29,150 nt of DNA from CAYWMP01 sp964459445 (GCA_964459445.1 CAYWMP010000062.1:1-29150); one strand, 5' to 3'; shown: positions 7,161 to 14,629, counted from the first letter of the stretch. The notes: generated by a model not told the origin, from the letters alone. Program-made: numbers and translations.

Positions 7161-7721
7161 CTATCCTTTTGAACCCGAGAATAACAGCTGTGCCAGGATG
7201 CCGGCGATGGGGGGAAAGACGAGGGTGCTCGCAAATCGAATCATGGTGAGTTTCCAACCTAGAATGCCAACTTCCATTGGAAGTCTGGACACGGCCCAGA
7301 GCGACCACCCGGTGAGAAAGGCCACCATCGTTCCGATGCTGGCGCCTGCGCGGAACAGGCCGCCGGCGATGGGCAGGCTCACGAATGGGCCTCCCGGACA
7401 AAATCCGCCGGCTATTGAGCCGATGAAAATGCCGCGAAGACCCGATTCTTCGCCCACCCATTTAGCGATCGTCTGAGGAGACAAAAGGATTTGGACCATG
7501 CCGGCAATCACCATAGCAAAGAACAACAGGGGCAACACTTCAACAATCATGTTTAAGGCGATCTTGGTCCCGGCAATATGCTGTCCCCCGCCCTTTTGGT
7601 AGCCGATGACAAACAGCAACGCCGCAACCACGCCCAATATAAGGGTTGGTATGAGCATTGAAGACCTTCTCCTTCCATCTCCTCTGAAGTTTCTGCTTTT
7701 TTTCGAATCGCTCTGTGTCAT
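7161..7721 (-). CDS. Half-size permease, ArsP/UPF0718-like
   Basis: 186 aa, with about five hydrophobic helices and the conserved loop GGFCPGGPFVSLPIAGGL between them. This resembles one half of the predicted permease family that includes ArsP (UPF0718/DUF318), where two such halves make the transporter. The residues before MLIPTLILG are a basic, polar extension. It starts inside the stop of the upstream TPR gene (ATGA overlap at 7718-7721), so the two are translationally coupled. No second permease half, thioredoxin-like protein or arsR-type regulator is present, so the substrate is open; the protein might work as a homodimer. No thiol pair for metalloid binding is seen beyond the single Cys in the loop. 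Confidence 0.7.
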   Translation of the reverse strand: MTQSDSKKSRNFRGDGRRRSSMLIPTLILGVVAALLFVIGYQKGGGQHIAGTKIALNMIVEVLPLLFFAMVIAGMVQILLSPQTIAKWVGEESGLRGIFIGSIAGGFCPGGPFVSLPIAGGLFRAGASIGTMVAFLTGWSLWAVSRLPMEVGILGWKLTMIRFASTLVFPPIAGILAQLLFSGSKG

Positions 7722-8467
7722 TTAAGCTTTTTCAGAAGCCTTTCCGCCCAACTTGAAAAATACACATCGTCGGACTGCGCGGTCTTTTCCAACAGGGCCT
7801 TTGCCTCGGCCCTGTTTTCCTTTCCTTTCAGGGCCAACAACAGTTCTGCGAGATATATCTTACCCTCATCCTTTTTGGCGAAATATTCTGTCTTCTGGTA
7901 TTCCCTATAAAACTTGAGTGCCTTTTTCCTGTCCCTCAAAAGCCAAGGGAGGACGGCCCAGAAACGCCCAATCGCCAATATCGGTCCTGCTTCGTTGTAG
8001 CTTTTGTCTATCTCATAGGCTTTCTCAAAACCGCCCTGCGTTTTATCTTTCAGCCCCTCTGCGATGGCCGTAAGGATGCTCACCCCGTCTGAATAAATCC
8101 CGGCATTAAGGCCATAATAGTAATGACCTTGGACTTTATCGGGCTCGAGGTCTATGGCCTTCTTGGCGTATTTTAGACCTTCCTTGCCGTATTTCGCACA
8201 GATCTTCTTCCATCCCTTCAAACCCTTTTTCTTTGCCTTGTCACCGTACTCCCTGTGTGCCCTTGCACACTTCCAGTTAGCATCAAAGTCATTGGGGCTT
8301 TTCTCAACGGCTTTTAGATAGAAGTCTATCGAGGCTTTGATGTTTTCTAAACCCCCTTGCTTGTAAAGCGCGTCGGCCTGGGAAAGGAAATCCTCTGCCA
8401 TCAAACCCGACGGGATCAACATGAGGAAAAAAAAGACAAGCAAACTGTAGCGCAAATACCCTTTCAT
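7718..8467 (-). CDS. Secreted TPR-repeat protein, TRAP-T-like
   Basis: 249 aa with a signal peptide (residues 1-24, ending GLMAED) but no lipobox Cys. The mature protein is built of helical pairs with TPR character: IKASIDFYLKAVEKSPNDF, GLKYAKKAIDLEPDKV, GFEKAYEIDKSY and AKALLEKTAQSDDV. The long repeat with a KKKGLKGWKKICAKYGKEG insert recalls the TPR protein TatT/TRAP-T family. Such proteins act as periplasmic binding or scaffold partners. The coupled downstream half-permease suggests the two make a transport unit, which is inference. Confidence 0.7.
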   Translation of the reverse strand: MKGYLRYSLLVFFFLMLIPSGLMAEDFLSQADALYKQGGLENIKASIDFYLKAVEKSPNDFDANWKCARAHREYGDKAKKKGLKGWKKICAKYGKEGLKYAKKAIDLEPDKVQGHYYYGLNAGIYSDGVSILTAIAEGLKDKTQGGFEKAYEIDKSYNEAGPILAIGRFWAVLPWLLRDRKKALKFYREYQKTEYFAKKDEGKIYLAELLLALKGKENRAEAKALLEKTAQSDDVYFSSWAERLLKKLK

Positions 8468-8685
8468 ATTTCACCTCCGTTGCCAGACATTAAGATTGAC
8501 TTTTACACTTCCTCTTTTGATTTTAAGACCTCGTTTATCTCCTTGTTTTTCCCCTTCTCACTCCGATCCCCACTCCTTTGAATTGATAGAATGGCCTGCC
8601 GTGCTGCTATTCAGGGAGCATTACCAGTTTGTTAAAACGCCTTATGAGAAAATACAGATGCTCTTCCTTATTTTGTGACACAGTC

Positions 8686-9927
8686 TCAAGACCAAGGAGA
8701 AGGCCTACCCTCCAGCATCTCGATAAAGGCTTCCAAGCGGGTCCGCATCTGCCCCTCTGCAAAGTTCCTTGAATCCACACAATCCACTTCAAGGTTCAGG
8801 ACTGGCACATCGATCTCCCTAAGCCCCTCGCTTATGAGCCCCCTTGAACCCGTACCCTGCCGGCATCCCCAATGACAGGGATTGATGGCGCCGTCAATAC
8901 GATATTCCTGAGCGAGATTCTGAAGATGTTTAATACGCCGCGCTATTTCACCGTTAAAGGGAATCGAGATTGCCCGACGTGCAAGACTGGTATAGGGAGC
9001 CTCTAAATCTATGGCCTCCCAAGTAACGGCATTGAGCTCGTCTGAAACAATTACCGCGCCATATTCCTTTTCAAGGACGCTTACCAGAGGGTTTTTGAAT
9101 TGAATCCTGTTTTGAATCCACATGAGCCTGAAGCGTTCGTTGGACACCCCGGGCGTGCCGTTTTTGATCCTGTGATCGAATGTCTCACGATAGGTTTGGG
9201 CGATGTTCACCCCGGCTTCCCTGCCGAAGAGTAATGGGATTGCGATCCCGAAGTTGCCTAGCATATGGCCGTTCGCCGGTGTTGGAACGTGCCGGGCTAG
9301 CCGGTAGACCTCCCTCATCTCTTCCGTAGCCCGGTTGGAAATTTCCATGGCCTGCCGCAACCTTTCCTCATCAAGGGGCTCACCGGTATGATCCGACACG
9401 AATTTCGCCATCCCCTTAATCTGATCCGCAAGATAGCGAACATTTGCTTCTGTCGGATTCTGAGGGACATTTAGAACAAAGAGGTCTTTTCCAAAATGCT
9501 GAGCCAAATTTTCCATAACCGCCAGGCCACCGGTGCACGGGCAGGTCGTGGCGATCAAAAAATCCGGCTCCGGCATCAATCCTCGTTTTGCAGCACCCAT
9601 TACCGCTCTATGGTAACCGCAGGTATCCGGTCCAAAACCGGCATGTTCGGCTTCCTCAAGGAATTCTCCGACAACACCTGTTGTTGCCAGCATGGCCCCC
9701 ACGAACTCCACAAAGCATGAATTGACATTCATGGCGGCGAGCAGGTCAAAGGGTGCAAGCACACCGCACCATGCCACACGATCATCACCAGAATAGAGCC
9801 GTTGGCCGATTCTTGCGACTTCGAGGGCGTAGATCTTCCTGGGGCTTCTGTCTTCAGGCTTGTCCTGAAGGCTGGCTTCAATTCCGGATACAAGCGTATC
9901 AAAATATTGTTTCATCATATCGATCAC
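8686..9927 (-). CDS. 2-hydroxyacyl-CoA dehydratase D-type subunit (HgdB/BcrB/C-like)
   Basis: 413 aa of the HGD-D family (2-hydroxyglutaryl-CoA dehydratase and benzoyl-CoA reductase B/C subunits), which carries a [4Fe-4S] cluster and takes one electron from an ATP-driven activator for radical dehydration or ring reduction. Cysteines at C54 (WCGVLAPFDLL), C103 and C129/C131 (TTCPCTGG) sit in the usual regions, with a later INPCHWGCRQGTGSRG and the C-terminal LEVDCVDSR...QMRTRLEAFIEML typical of the family. It overlaps the upstream partner by ATGA. No HgdC-type activator ATPase or CoA-transferase is in the window, so the substrate is unknown and the activator must be elsewhere. Confidence 0.85.
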   Translation of the reverse strand: MIDMMKQYFDTLVSGIEASLQDKPEDRSPRKIYALEVARIGQRLYSGDDRVAWCGVLAPFDLLAAMNVNSCFVEFVGAMLATTGVVGEFLEEAEHAGFGPDTCGYHRAVMGAAKRGLMPEPDFLIATTCPCTGGLAVMENLAQHFGKDLFVLNVPQNPTEANVRYLADQIKGMAKFVSDHTGEPLDEERLRQAMEISNRATEEMREVYRLARHVPTPANGHMLGNFGIAIPLLFGREAGVNIAQTYRETFDHRIKNGTPGVSNERFRLMWIQNRIQFKNPLVSVLEKEYGAVIVSDELNAVTWEAIDLEAPYTSLARRAISIPFNGEIARRIKHLQNLAQEYRIDGAINPCHWGCRQGTGSRGLISEGLREIDVPVLNLEVDCVDSRNFAEGQMRTRLEAFIEMLEGRPSPWS

Positions 9928-10985
9928 CTCAGCATTTCAATAAACGCCTCAATTCGCGTCCTTTGTTGACCGATGGAGCGCATGGTGCAGTCTCCTTCGA
10001 GCAACAACAGCGGAACATTGGCTTCCCTTAACTTTTCTCGAATCATAGGGAGTCGATCCAGGTAAGGATCGCAAAATTTCACGGTGTGTCCGATTACGCC
10101 CCTGGCATTACCGGCTCTGACACGCTCAAGAAGATTTTCTGCGATTTTGGCGGGTCTTAAAGGATCAAGGGTTCTGGCGCAGAGGGGCTTAAAAAGCACA
10201 TGGTGGGCCAGCTTGCCAAAGACATCTTCGTGCGCTTCTGAACCGATCCTATTGAATAGTCTGGATCCCGTGCAGAAATCGTCGCCAACAATGCTTACCC
10301 CGCAGGATTCCAAAAGCGAAAAGGCCTCAGGATCGGAAAAGACATTGCCAAAGAGATAGATCGGCACGCCTTCGTCTTTGGAGAACTGTTGCACAGATTC
10401 TCCTAAAATTTGTTTCAATTCACCTAGAATACCTTCAATGGATTCGGTTGAAGCCCGGTTATAAAAATCCTGCATTCTTGCGCTTCCACCCCCCAAAGAT
10501 CCGTCCTGAATGCGTTCCTCGATGATCCCCATGACATCAGCCAGTTCGTTATAGCGTTCAATGTCATCTTCAATCTGTTTCGGGGAAACGGCCTGTCCGG
10601 CCCAGTCCGAAAGTGCTTCCGAAAGCCTTGAAAACTCATTCGCTAGAAAGGTCACGGATGATTCCTCCGCCGTTGCCGGCAGATCGATGAGAAAAAGGGC
10701 ATCCTTTGGTCGAACCCTTTTCCACCCATCTGCAAGGCGTCTCATGGCATCGCAACTGTTCACAAAAACCATCCCATATAGATCCGGAAGGTCCCTGTCC
10801 AGAGCTCGGTCAAGGACGCGTTTGATATGGGGGCAGAGATTGTCATGAAGCAAATGCCCCGCCTGATCGGGTGAGTCACCCATGGGAAGCACTCGGTAGG
10901 GCACAAATCCCGCGGCGTGTATCAATGGGAGCGGCGTATAGGCGCAGGTGAATCCGATCATCTTGCTGTTCCTTTGTTGTTTCAT
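9924..10985 (-). CDS. 2-hydroxyacyl-CoA dehydratase D-type subunit (partner)
   Basis: 353 aa. Canonical HGD-D N-terminus GFTCAYTPLPLIHAAGFVPYR with cluster cysteines C14, C51 (NLCPHIKR) and C78 (NSCDAMRRLADGW), then DDFCTGSRLFN, and the C-terminal GDCTMRSIGQQRTRIEAFIEML. The two subunits of this family form a heterodimer, and here the gene overlaps both neighbours by ATGA, supporting fixed 1:1 production with the 413-aa subunit. The two proteins are paralogous, sharing the same ending around RTRIEAFIEML. It could be a dehydratase, a reductase of an aromatic acyl-CoA, or one of the uncharacterised BcrB/C-like pairs common in Desulfobacterota. Confidence 0.87.
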   Translation of the reverse strand: MKQQRNSKMIGFTCAYTPLPLIHAAGFVPYRVLPMGDSPDQAGHLLHDNLCPHIKRVLDRALDRDLPDLYGMVFVNSCDAMRRLADGWKRVRPKDALFLIDLPATAEESSVTFLANEFSRLSEALSDWAGQAVSPKQIEDDIERYNELADVMGIIEERIQDGSLGGGSARMQDFYNRASTESIEGILGELKQILGESVQQFSKDEGVPIYLFGNVFSDPEAFSLLESCGVSIVGDDFCTGSRLFNRIGSEAHEDVFGKLAHHVLFKPLCARTLDPLRPAKIAENLLERVRAGNARGVIGHTVKFCDPYLDRLPMIREKLREANVPLLLLEGDCTMRSIGQQRTRIEAFIEMLR

Positions 10986-11434
10986 GACTTCATTCCTTTT
11001 TGAGTATTTGCCATCACCTGTCTTAACAGGCCCATTGTTCGTGAAATCTCCTCTTCGGAAATGCCTTCAAATGAAACAGCCAATACCTTGTCTACAACAT
11101 TCATCACGGGGTCTCTGGCTCCTTGGCCTTCCCCGGTGAGATGGATACGCTGTGCCCTGCGATCATGCGGGTCCGCGGAGCGGTAAAGCAAACCGTCTCC
11201 TTCCATTCGATCCAGCAATCCGGTCATACTGGAAGGCTCGAGGCCGGCTCTTCGGCTAAGGTCGATTGCCTTTAGCCCATCCTCTTGCCAAAGGGCCAAA
11301 AGAACTCCCAGATATGCGGGTTTTACTTTATCCACACCTTCCGAAGCAAAGGCCTTCTTTAGGGCTGATGTTACAAACAGGGTGATCCGCGAGATGAGAT
11401 AATAGGGGCATTCCGTGGGATTGATCAGCGCCAT
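10982..11434 (-). CDS. MarR-family transcriptional regulator
   Basis: 150 aa winged helix-turn-helix: LKAIDLSRRAGLEPSSMTGLLDRMEGDGLLYR is the recognition helix region, and ADPHDRRAQRIHLTGEG is the wing with the conserved DxR. MarR proteins are dimeric repressors released by aromatic or acyl-CoA-type ligands. It is the first gene of a coupled operon (ATGA overlap into the 353-aa dehydratase subunit), and an inverted repeat sits 29 bp upstream, so self-repression together with control of the dehydratase pair is likely. An acyl-CoA or its free acid would be the obvious ligand candidate, which is inference. Confidence 0.9.
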   Translation of the reverse strand: MALINPTECPYYLISRITLFVTSALKKAFASEGVDKVKPAYLGVLLALWQEDGLKAIDLSRRAGLEPSSMTGLLDRMEGDGLLYRSADPHDRRAQRIHLTGEGQGARDPVMNVVDKVLAVSFEGISEEEISRTMGLLRQVMANTQKGMKS

Positions 11435-11462
11435 TTTTTTGCCTTTCTACCAACTATATGTA

Positions 11463-11483
11463 TTCGTATTATACGTATGCGAA
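11463..11483. promoter_or_regulatory. Likely MarR operator
   Basis: TTCGTAT (11463-11469) and ATGCGAA (11477-11483) form an inverted repeat with one mismatch around a 7-nt AT-rich spacer, which itself contains overlapping CGTAT/ATACG. A pseudo-palindrome of about 20 bp immediately before the first gene is the usual MarR site. Confidence 0.5.
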
Positions 11484-11624
11484 ATATTTTTTCAAGTCAT
11501 TTATTTCAAATATCCCAAGACCAAAATGCGCCGGAATACTTGATAAAACCAAGGAAATTGTATAAATGTGGATTAGTTTTCCGGAGATTAGTATTTTATG
11601 AATTTTTATGTTGTTAATTTACTC

Positions 11625-11643
11625 CATCGTCGGTTAAACGATG
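11625..11643. promoter_or_regulatory. Inverted repeat before the padR gene
   Basis: CATCGT (11625-11630) and ACGATG (11638-11643) form a perfect 6-bp inverted repeat with a 7-nt spacer, 16 bp ahead of the PadR start codon. An autoregulatory operator is plausible but only by position. Confidence 0.3.
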
Positions 11644-11659
11644 AAAAAGAGGGCATACG

Positions 11660-12205
11660 ATGTCGCTAAAACATGCCATCCTGGGTTTTCTCGATATAGA
11701 GCCCTTGTCCGGCTATGACCTGAAAAAAAAGTTTGGTTCAACCGCCCAGTTTTATTGGTCTGCGACCCATAGCCAGATTTATCGGACACTTGAACAGATA
11801 ACCGAGGAGGGGCTGGCCACAAAAAAGATCATCATCCAGGAAGATAGCCCAAACAAGAAAATCTATCATCTCACTGATAAGGGAAAAGAGGAACTGAGAG
11901 AATGGCTACTAACGCCTCAGGATTTACCTCTCGTTCGACACAAAACCCTGGTTCAAATAGCCTTTGCCTATCTGCTCGAAGATGAAGACATAAATGCATT
12001 GCTTGATGATTACGGTGAAAAGGTTCGCAAAAAATTGGAGCATTACCGCGGACGGAATCAAAAATCCATGCTTGACAAGGCGAGAAGTAAAAAGGAACGG
12101 TATCTTTGGCAACAGACGCTAAGCCATGGCATTAAAACCTGCGTAAGTGAAATGGAATGGATCCAGAGTACTAAGAAAGGGCTTAAGGCGTTAAATAAAG
12201 AATAG
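11660..12205 (+). CDS. PadR-family transcriptional regulator
   Basis: 181 aa. The N-terminal winged helix begins SLKHAILGFLDIEPLSGYDLKKKF, the PadR signature, followed by WSATHSQIYRTLEQITEEGLA (recognition helix) and the wing NKKIYHLTDKGKEELREWL. The C-terminal half (about 95-181) is the helical dimerisation domain of the larger PadR (Vir_act_alpha_C) subclass. PadR proteins repress phenolic-acid or efflux genes. It is transcribed away from the marR-hgd operon, sharing a 225-bp intergenic region, so it may take part in controlling the same operon. The start is preceded by GAGGGCATACG. Confidence 0.9.
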   Translation: MSLKHAILGFLDIEPLSGYDLKKKFGSTAQFYWSATHSQIYRTLEQITEEGLATKKIIIQEDSPNKKIYHLTDKGKEELREWLLTPQDLPLVRHKTLVQIAFAYLLEDEDINALLDDYGEKVRKKLEHYRGRNQKSMLDKARSKKERYLWQQTLSHGIKTCVSEMEWIQSTKKGLKALNKE

Positions 12206-12316
12206 ATTAAAGAGGGTCTATTGATCCCCCAAAAAACGCCCCCTTTGCTTGTTTTTCCAAGCCTTGGAGAAGTGACGCATCCCCGCCATTCCTCCCCACG
12301 GCAAATCGTGGGATAT

Positions 12317-12565
12317 TCAATCTTCCATATCTTCGGAAACAATCTCTTCACTTAGATTGGGATAGAGCCTTCTTACGCAATCCGGACATAGCGTATGGGT
12401 TATGGGGGCATTGGGTGAAGTTTGAATGATTCCGGAGATGGGGACCCAATCACCTTGAGGGGTTCGCATCAATCCACAGCCCGCACAAACAGGCTGAAGA
12501 TTCGTTGAATCATCGGCCATCGCGTCTGCCTCAAATGACGTTTGAACGATAGGGTAGATCTTCAT
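12317..12565 (-). CDS. Small zinc-ribbon-like protein (CxxC pairs)
   Basis: 82 aa. Two CxxC pairs, VCAGCGLMR and LCPDCVRRLYPNL, with GDWVPISGII between them. This resembles the Cys-rich C-terminal tail seen on many Desulfobacterota sensor kinases and response regulators (CxxCxxIR...GxW...H.ICPxCxxxLYP), here as a stand-alone protein. A two-Cys-pair ribbon would bind zinc. The start codon overlaps the end of the upstream gene by 35 bp and is preceded by GAGGATGAAGAG, so coupled translation is likely. A truncated copy of its C-terminal half lies at 18732-18839. Confidence 0.6.
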   Translation of the reverse strand: MKIYPIVQTSFEADAMADDSTNLQPVCAGCGLMRTPQGDWVPISGIIQTSPNAPITHTLCPDCVRRLYPNLSEEIVSEDMED

Positions 12566-12950
12566 TGCTCTTCATCCTCAGCTGTTTCTGATAGGTTCTT
12601 GTTCTGATCAAACCGAGCGACCGGTTTTTATGAAATGTGATCTCATAATAAGGACCCGGCCTTTCCCATGCCATGATTCGCAAATGGTCTTCCAGCTCTC
12701 TCTTCACAACAGTATCATTAGTCCGCACTTCATCCTGTAGTGCATTTTCAACGGGTTGCGTTGGGTTTGATGACCTCTTTAAACTGTCCTCCATGGTTTC
12801 CGCCCAAGTTGATTCACTAAACTTTAGAACCGGCCTATTCTTTTTTGAAGCGTTTCCCTTCGCTTTCTCATTCAAGGCATTGCGCAGGATTTCCATGAAA
12901 GAACTCTTTTGGCCTTTTAGATTTGTTAGGGGTACCGTCATTGTCCTCAT
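12531..12950 (-). CDS. Hypothetical protein, charged
   Basis: 139 aa, no family recognised. It is polar and charged throughout, with a low-complexity Lys/Asn/Ser region around residues 28-45 and a more ordered C-terminal part (RELEDHLRIMAWERPGPYYEITFHKNRSLGLIRTRTYQKQLR). No signal peptide or membrane helix. AAGGATGAGG lies before the second ATG (M4), so translation probably begins at residue 4 rather than residue 1. Its 3' end overlaps the zinc-ribbon-like gene, suggesting a two-gene unit. Confidence 0.5.
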   Translation of the reverse strand: MRTMTVPLTNLKGQKSSFMEILRNALNEKAKGNASKKNRPVLKFSESTWAETMEDSLKRSSNPTQPVENALQDEVRTNDTVVKRELEDHLRIMAWERPGPYYEITFHKNRSLGLIRTRTYQKQLRMKSNEDLPYRSNVI

Positions 12951-13081
12951 CCTTACTATTCTTAGACGGACACATTGCCTCTTTAAACCAGCGGATTCTG
13001 CAGTTTAACTTATAGTTCAAAACTAATTGGTGGGTTAACAGGTGAGGTTTGGGGAGATCTAGACAACTTTGTTGGAGGGCG

Positions 13082-13213
13082 TTACAGCTTTAAAACCTCA
13101 TTGAACAGGATCCAAAGATAGCCTTCCTTGAACGTGGAGAAAACGGTGGGATTGCCCTTCGACATGTAAAAATACTTTTGCCCGCCCAGGACACCATTCG
13201 ACTCCAGGAAAAC
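13082..13213 (-). pseudogene. C-terminal fragment of an unrecognised gene
   Basis: The minus strand reads about 43 codons of coding-like sequence (ending QKYFYMSKGNPTVFSTFKE then GYLWILFNEVLKL, stop at 13082-13084), but an in-frame stop lies a few codons further upstream and there is no start codon with a ribosome site. It looks like a remnant left next to the GIY-YIG gene, possibly cut off when the adjacent element arrived. I do not recognise the parent protein. Confidence 0.4.
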
Positions 13214-13242
13214 ATTAACTAACTATTTTTGCGTAATGATAT

Positions 13243-13488
13243 TCAGAGGCGTTTCTTGGCAAAGGCTCTGCCAGATGGGCTTTTGAGGTAACGTTCAAAG
13301 TCAAGCGCTCTCATGCGATTGGTGAAAGATACCGCGGTTTTGATCCGCCATGGTCCGTGTTTTGCGGTGTGCGGGCATTGCCCGGAGTTATGTTCCCGGA
13401 GACGCGAGTCCAAGTTTTCGGTAAATCCCGCATAAAATCGGTCTCGATACTTTTCGGAATGCAAAATATAGACGTAATAGAATGACAT
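13243..13488 (-). CDS. Short GIY-YIG nuclease-domain protein
   Basis: 81 aa, a single GIY-YIG domain: YYVYILHS then FYAGFTENLDSRLREHNSGQ (the YIG element is YAG here), with the conserved Arg in LDSRL, and the C-terminal FERYLKSPSGRAFAKKRL characteristic of the short bacterial subfamily. GIY-YIG domains cut DNA with one metal and a Tyr/Arg/Glu set; the role of stand-alone short forms is not established. The ATG has no evident ribosome site. It begins 124 bp from the orphan tmRNA 3' end copy, with hairpins between, and reads away from it, matching the arrangement at 19310-19727. It shares the EHN-SG and FERYLKS-SG-AFA signatures with the protein at 19310-19555. Confidence 0.85.
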   Translation of the reverse strand: MSFYYVYILHSEKYRDRFYAGFTENLDSRLREHNSGQCPHTAKHGPWRIKTAVSFTNRMRALDFERYLKSPSGRAFAKKRL

Positions 13489-13549
13489 GGGATCGAAAAA
13501 CAGGCGTGCCGAGCTGTAGCTTTGGTGTTAAGTTGGTTGATTTTTGAAA

Positions 13550-13614
13550 GCCCGCCTTCGCCCTGCGGGCTACGTCGCGGCAGCCTTCCTTCGTCTTCAC
13601 CGAAGCGAAGGCTG
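13550..13614. repeat. Two hairpins abutting the orphan tmRNA end
   Basis: GCCCGC (13550-13555) pairs with GCGGGC (13565-13570). Then CAGCCTTC (13581-13588) pairs with GAAGGCTG (13607-13614), the second arm overlapping the CCA-encoding end of the tmRNA copy. The genuine tmRNA end has a counterpart (CCATCC 19663-19668 with GGATGG 19698-19703) whose arm sequence differs but stays self-complementary. Paired changes of this kind suggest that the structure, as RNA or cruciform DNA, is what is conserved. Confidence 0.6.
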
Positions 13615-13639
13615 GTGGAGGCGGGGGGAGTCGAACCCC
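13613..13639 (-). repeat. Orphan copy of the tmRNA 3' end, candidate att site
   Basis: These 27 nt are identical to 19701-19727, the last 27 nt of the tmRNA gene including the encoded CCA, the acceptor strand and the T-loop TTCGA. Identity then stops abruptly on the T-stem side, but on the outer side it continues for 9 more nt with one mismatch (from 13604). No tmRNA body follows. The same-strand duplication of an ssrA 3' end is the normal footprint of an island inserted at ssrA. Confidence 0.85.
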
Positions 13640-13721
13640 TCGCCCTTATTATTACTTATTGATTTTATTGACAAAAATTTTCACAAAATCCAGCTTGCAA
13701 GAAACGAATTGCAAAAAACTC

Positions 13722-13823
13722 TTGACTCAGAGTAAAGAAAAGTCGATACGATCTACAATCGGTTCATCTCCATGTCGCTTCGGCTTCATGGACTCCCGTG
13801 TCATAAGGCACGGGATTTTTTTT
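13722..13823 (+). ncRNA. Candidate small RNA with own promoter and terminator
   Basis: TTGACT (13722-13727) and GATACG (13745-13750) are spaced by 17 nt, which would start a transcript near 13757. It would contain a hairpin CCATG (13770-13774) with CATGG (13787-13791), capped by GC-TTCG-GC, and end at the terminator 13795-13823, giving roughly 65 nt. No ORF with coding character fits inside. The rest of the 333-bp space up to 13972 holds only the ribosome site of the next gene. No known RNA family is recognised. Confidence 0.3.
13795..13823 (+). terminator. Rho-independent terminator
   Basis: CCCGTG (13795-13800), an 8-nt loop, CACGGG (13809-13814), then A and eight T. It is a clean intrinsic terminator with no protein gene on the + strand before it, which supports a short non-coding transcript or a remnant of a lost gene. 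Confidence 0.7.
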
Positions 13824-13972
13824 GCCTGGAAGAACAGCCCGGAACAAAAGAATGAGATGGGAAAATGTGATGACATTCTTTTGAAAAAATATTAGTTTTA
13901 AAAAGGAAGTGGTTTTCTCGGAAATGTCTAGAGTGATCTCCTATCGAATCATATCAAAGAAAGGAGGCCTGA

Positions 13973-14629
13973 ATGCTTTTAAACGATGCCCAAATAAAAG
14001 AAGCGGTTGAAAAAGACAATATCAAAATCGATCCTTTTGACGAAAATTGTGTGGAGCCAGCCACATATGATCTAAAGGTTGGCGCGGAGGGATTGACTGC
14101 TGAGGGTAGGGAGAAGATAGACATTGAAGAAAAAGGATTGATGATACTTGAGGCTGGGGACTTCGGTGTAATTACTTCATTGGAAAAAGTTGAGATGCCT
14201 GCGGACCATGCAGCCAGAATCGGCATTAGGTCTTATTATTCCAGGCAAGGTCTTTTTGCGGCTACAGGTCCTCAGGTCGATCCAGGATTCCGGGGACGGC
14301 TCTTTGTCACGGTGATGAATCTGAGCCCTAACCCGATCAGTCTTCCGTATAAAGAGAGGTTTCTAACGCTTGAGTTTCATAAACTGAATGAGCCCGCAGA
14401 AAAGCCCTATTCAGGAGAATTTCAGGATAAGCTGATGATGAGCGACCGAGAGGTCCGAAACGTCATTGATAGGAAAGGAATGGCGTTTTCAGAAATGATT
14501 CATAGCATCAATGCCATGAATCAGAGCATTAGCCAGCTAACATCAGATGTGCGGTCATTGAAATGGTCAATCCCAGTCATCATAGGATTCGGTATAACCG
14601 TTATCTCAATCATTGTTGGATTGAAATAA
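13973..14629 (+). CDS. Membrane-anchored dCTP deaminase/dUTPase-fold protein
   Basis: 218 aa. Residues 1-135 match the dCTP deaminase (Dcd)/dUTPase trimeric fold: LLNDAQIKEAVE, EPATYDLKVG, IGIRSYYSRQGLFAATG, VDPGFRGRLFVTVMN. Against E. coli Dcd as I remember it, Ser111 and Arg115 correspond to S87 and R91, and the DPG aspartate is D103, but the catalytic Glu138 position holds Thr (T113). Deamination is therefore unlikely; dUTP/dNTP hydrolysis or binding remains possible. A helical linker (about 168-195, coiled-coil-like) leads to a C-terminal membrane helix (198-216), an anchor absent from housekeeping Dcd. AAGGAGG lies 6-7 nt before the ATG. The gene is inside the ssrA-bounded region; dCTP deaminases are known phage-defence enzymes, so a defence or sensing role is possible but inferred. 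Confidence 0.75.
   Translation: MLLNDAQIKEAVEKDNIKIDPFDENCVEPATYDLKVGAEGLTAEGREKIDIEEKGLMILEAGDFGVITSLEKVEMPADHAARIGIRSYYSRQGLFAATGPQVDPGFRGRLFVTVMNLSPNPISLPYKERFLTLEFHKLNEPAEKPYSGEFQDKLMMSDREVRNVIDRKGMAFSEMIHSINAMNQSISQLTSDVRSLKWSIPVIIGFGITVISIIVGLK

Noticed and set aside
13613..13639. A tRNA gene at the orphan T-arm/CCA sequence
   Set aside because: Only the T-loop strand and acceptor end exist, and no anticodon or D arm follows; the 27 nt match tmRNA exactly.
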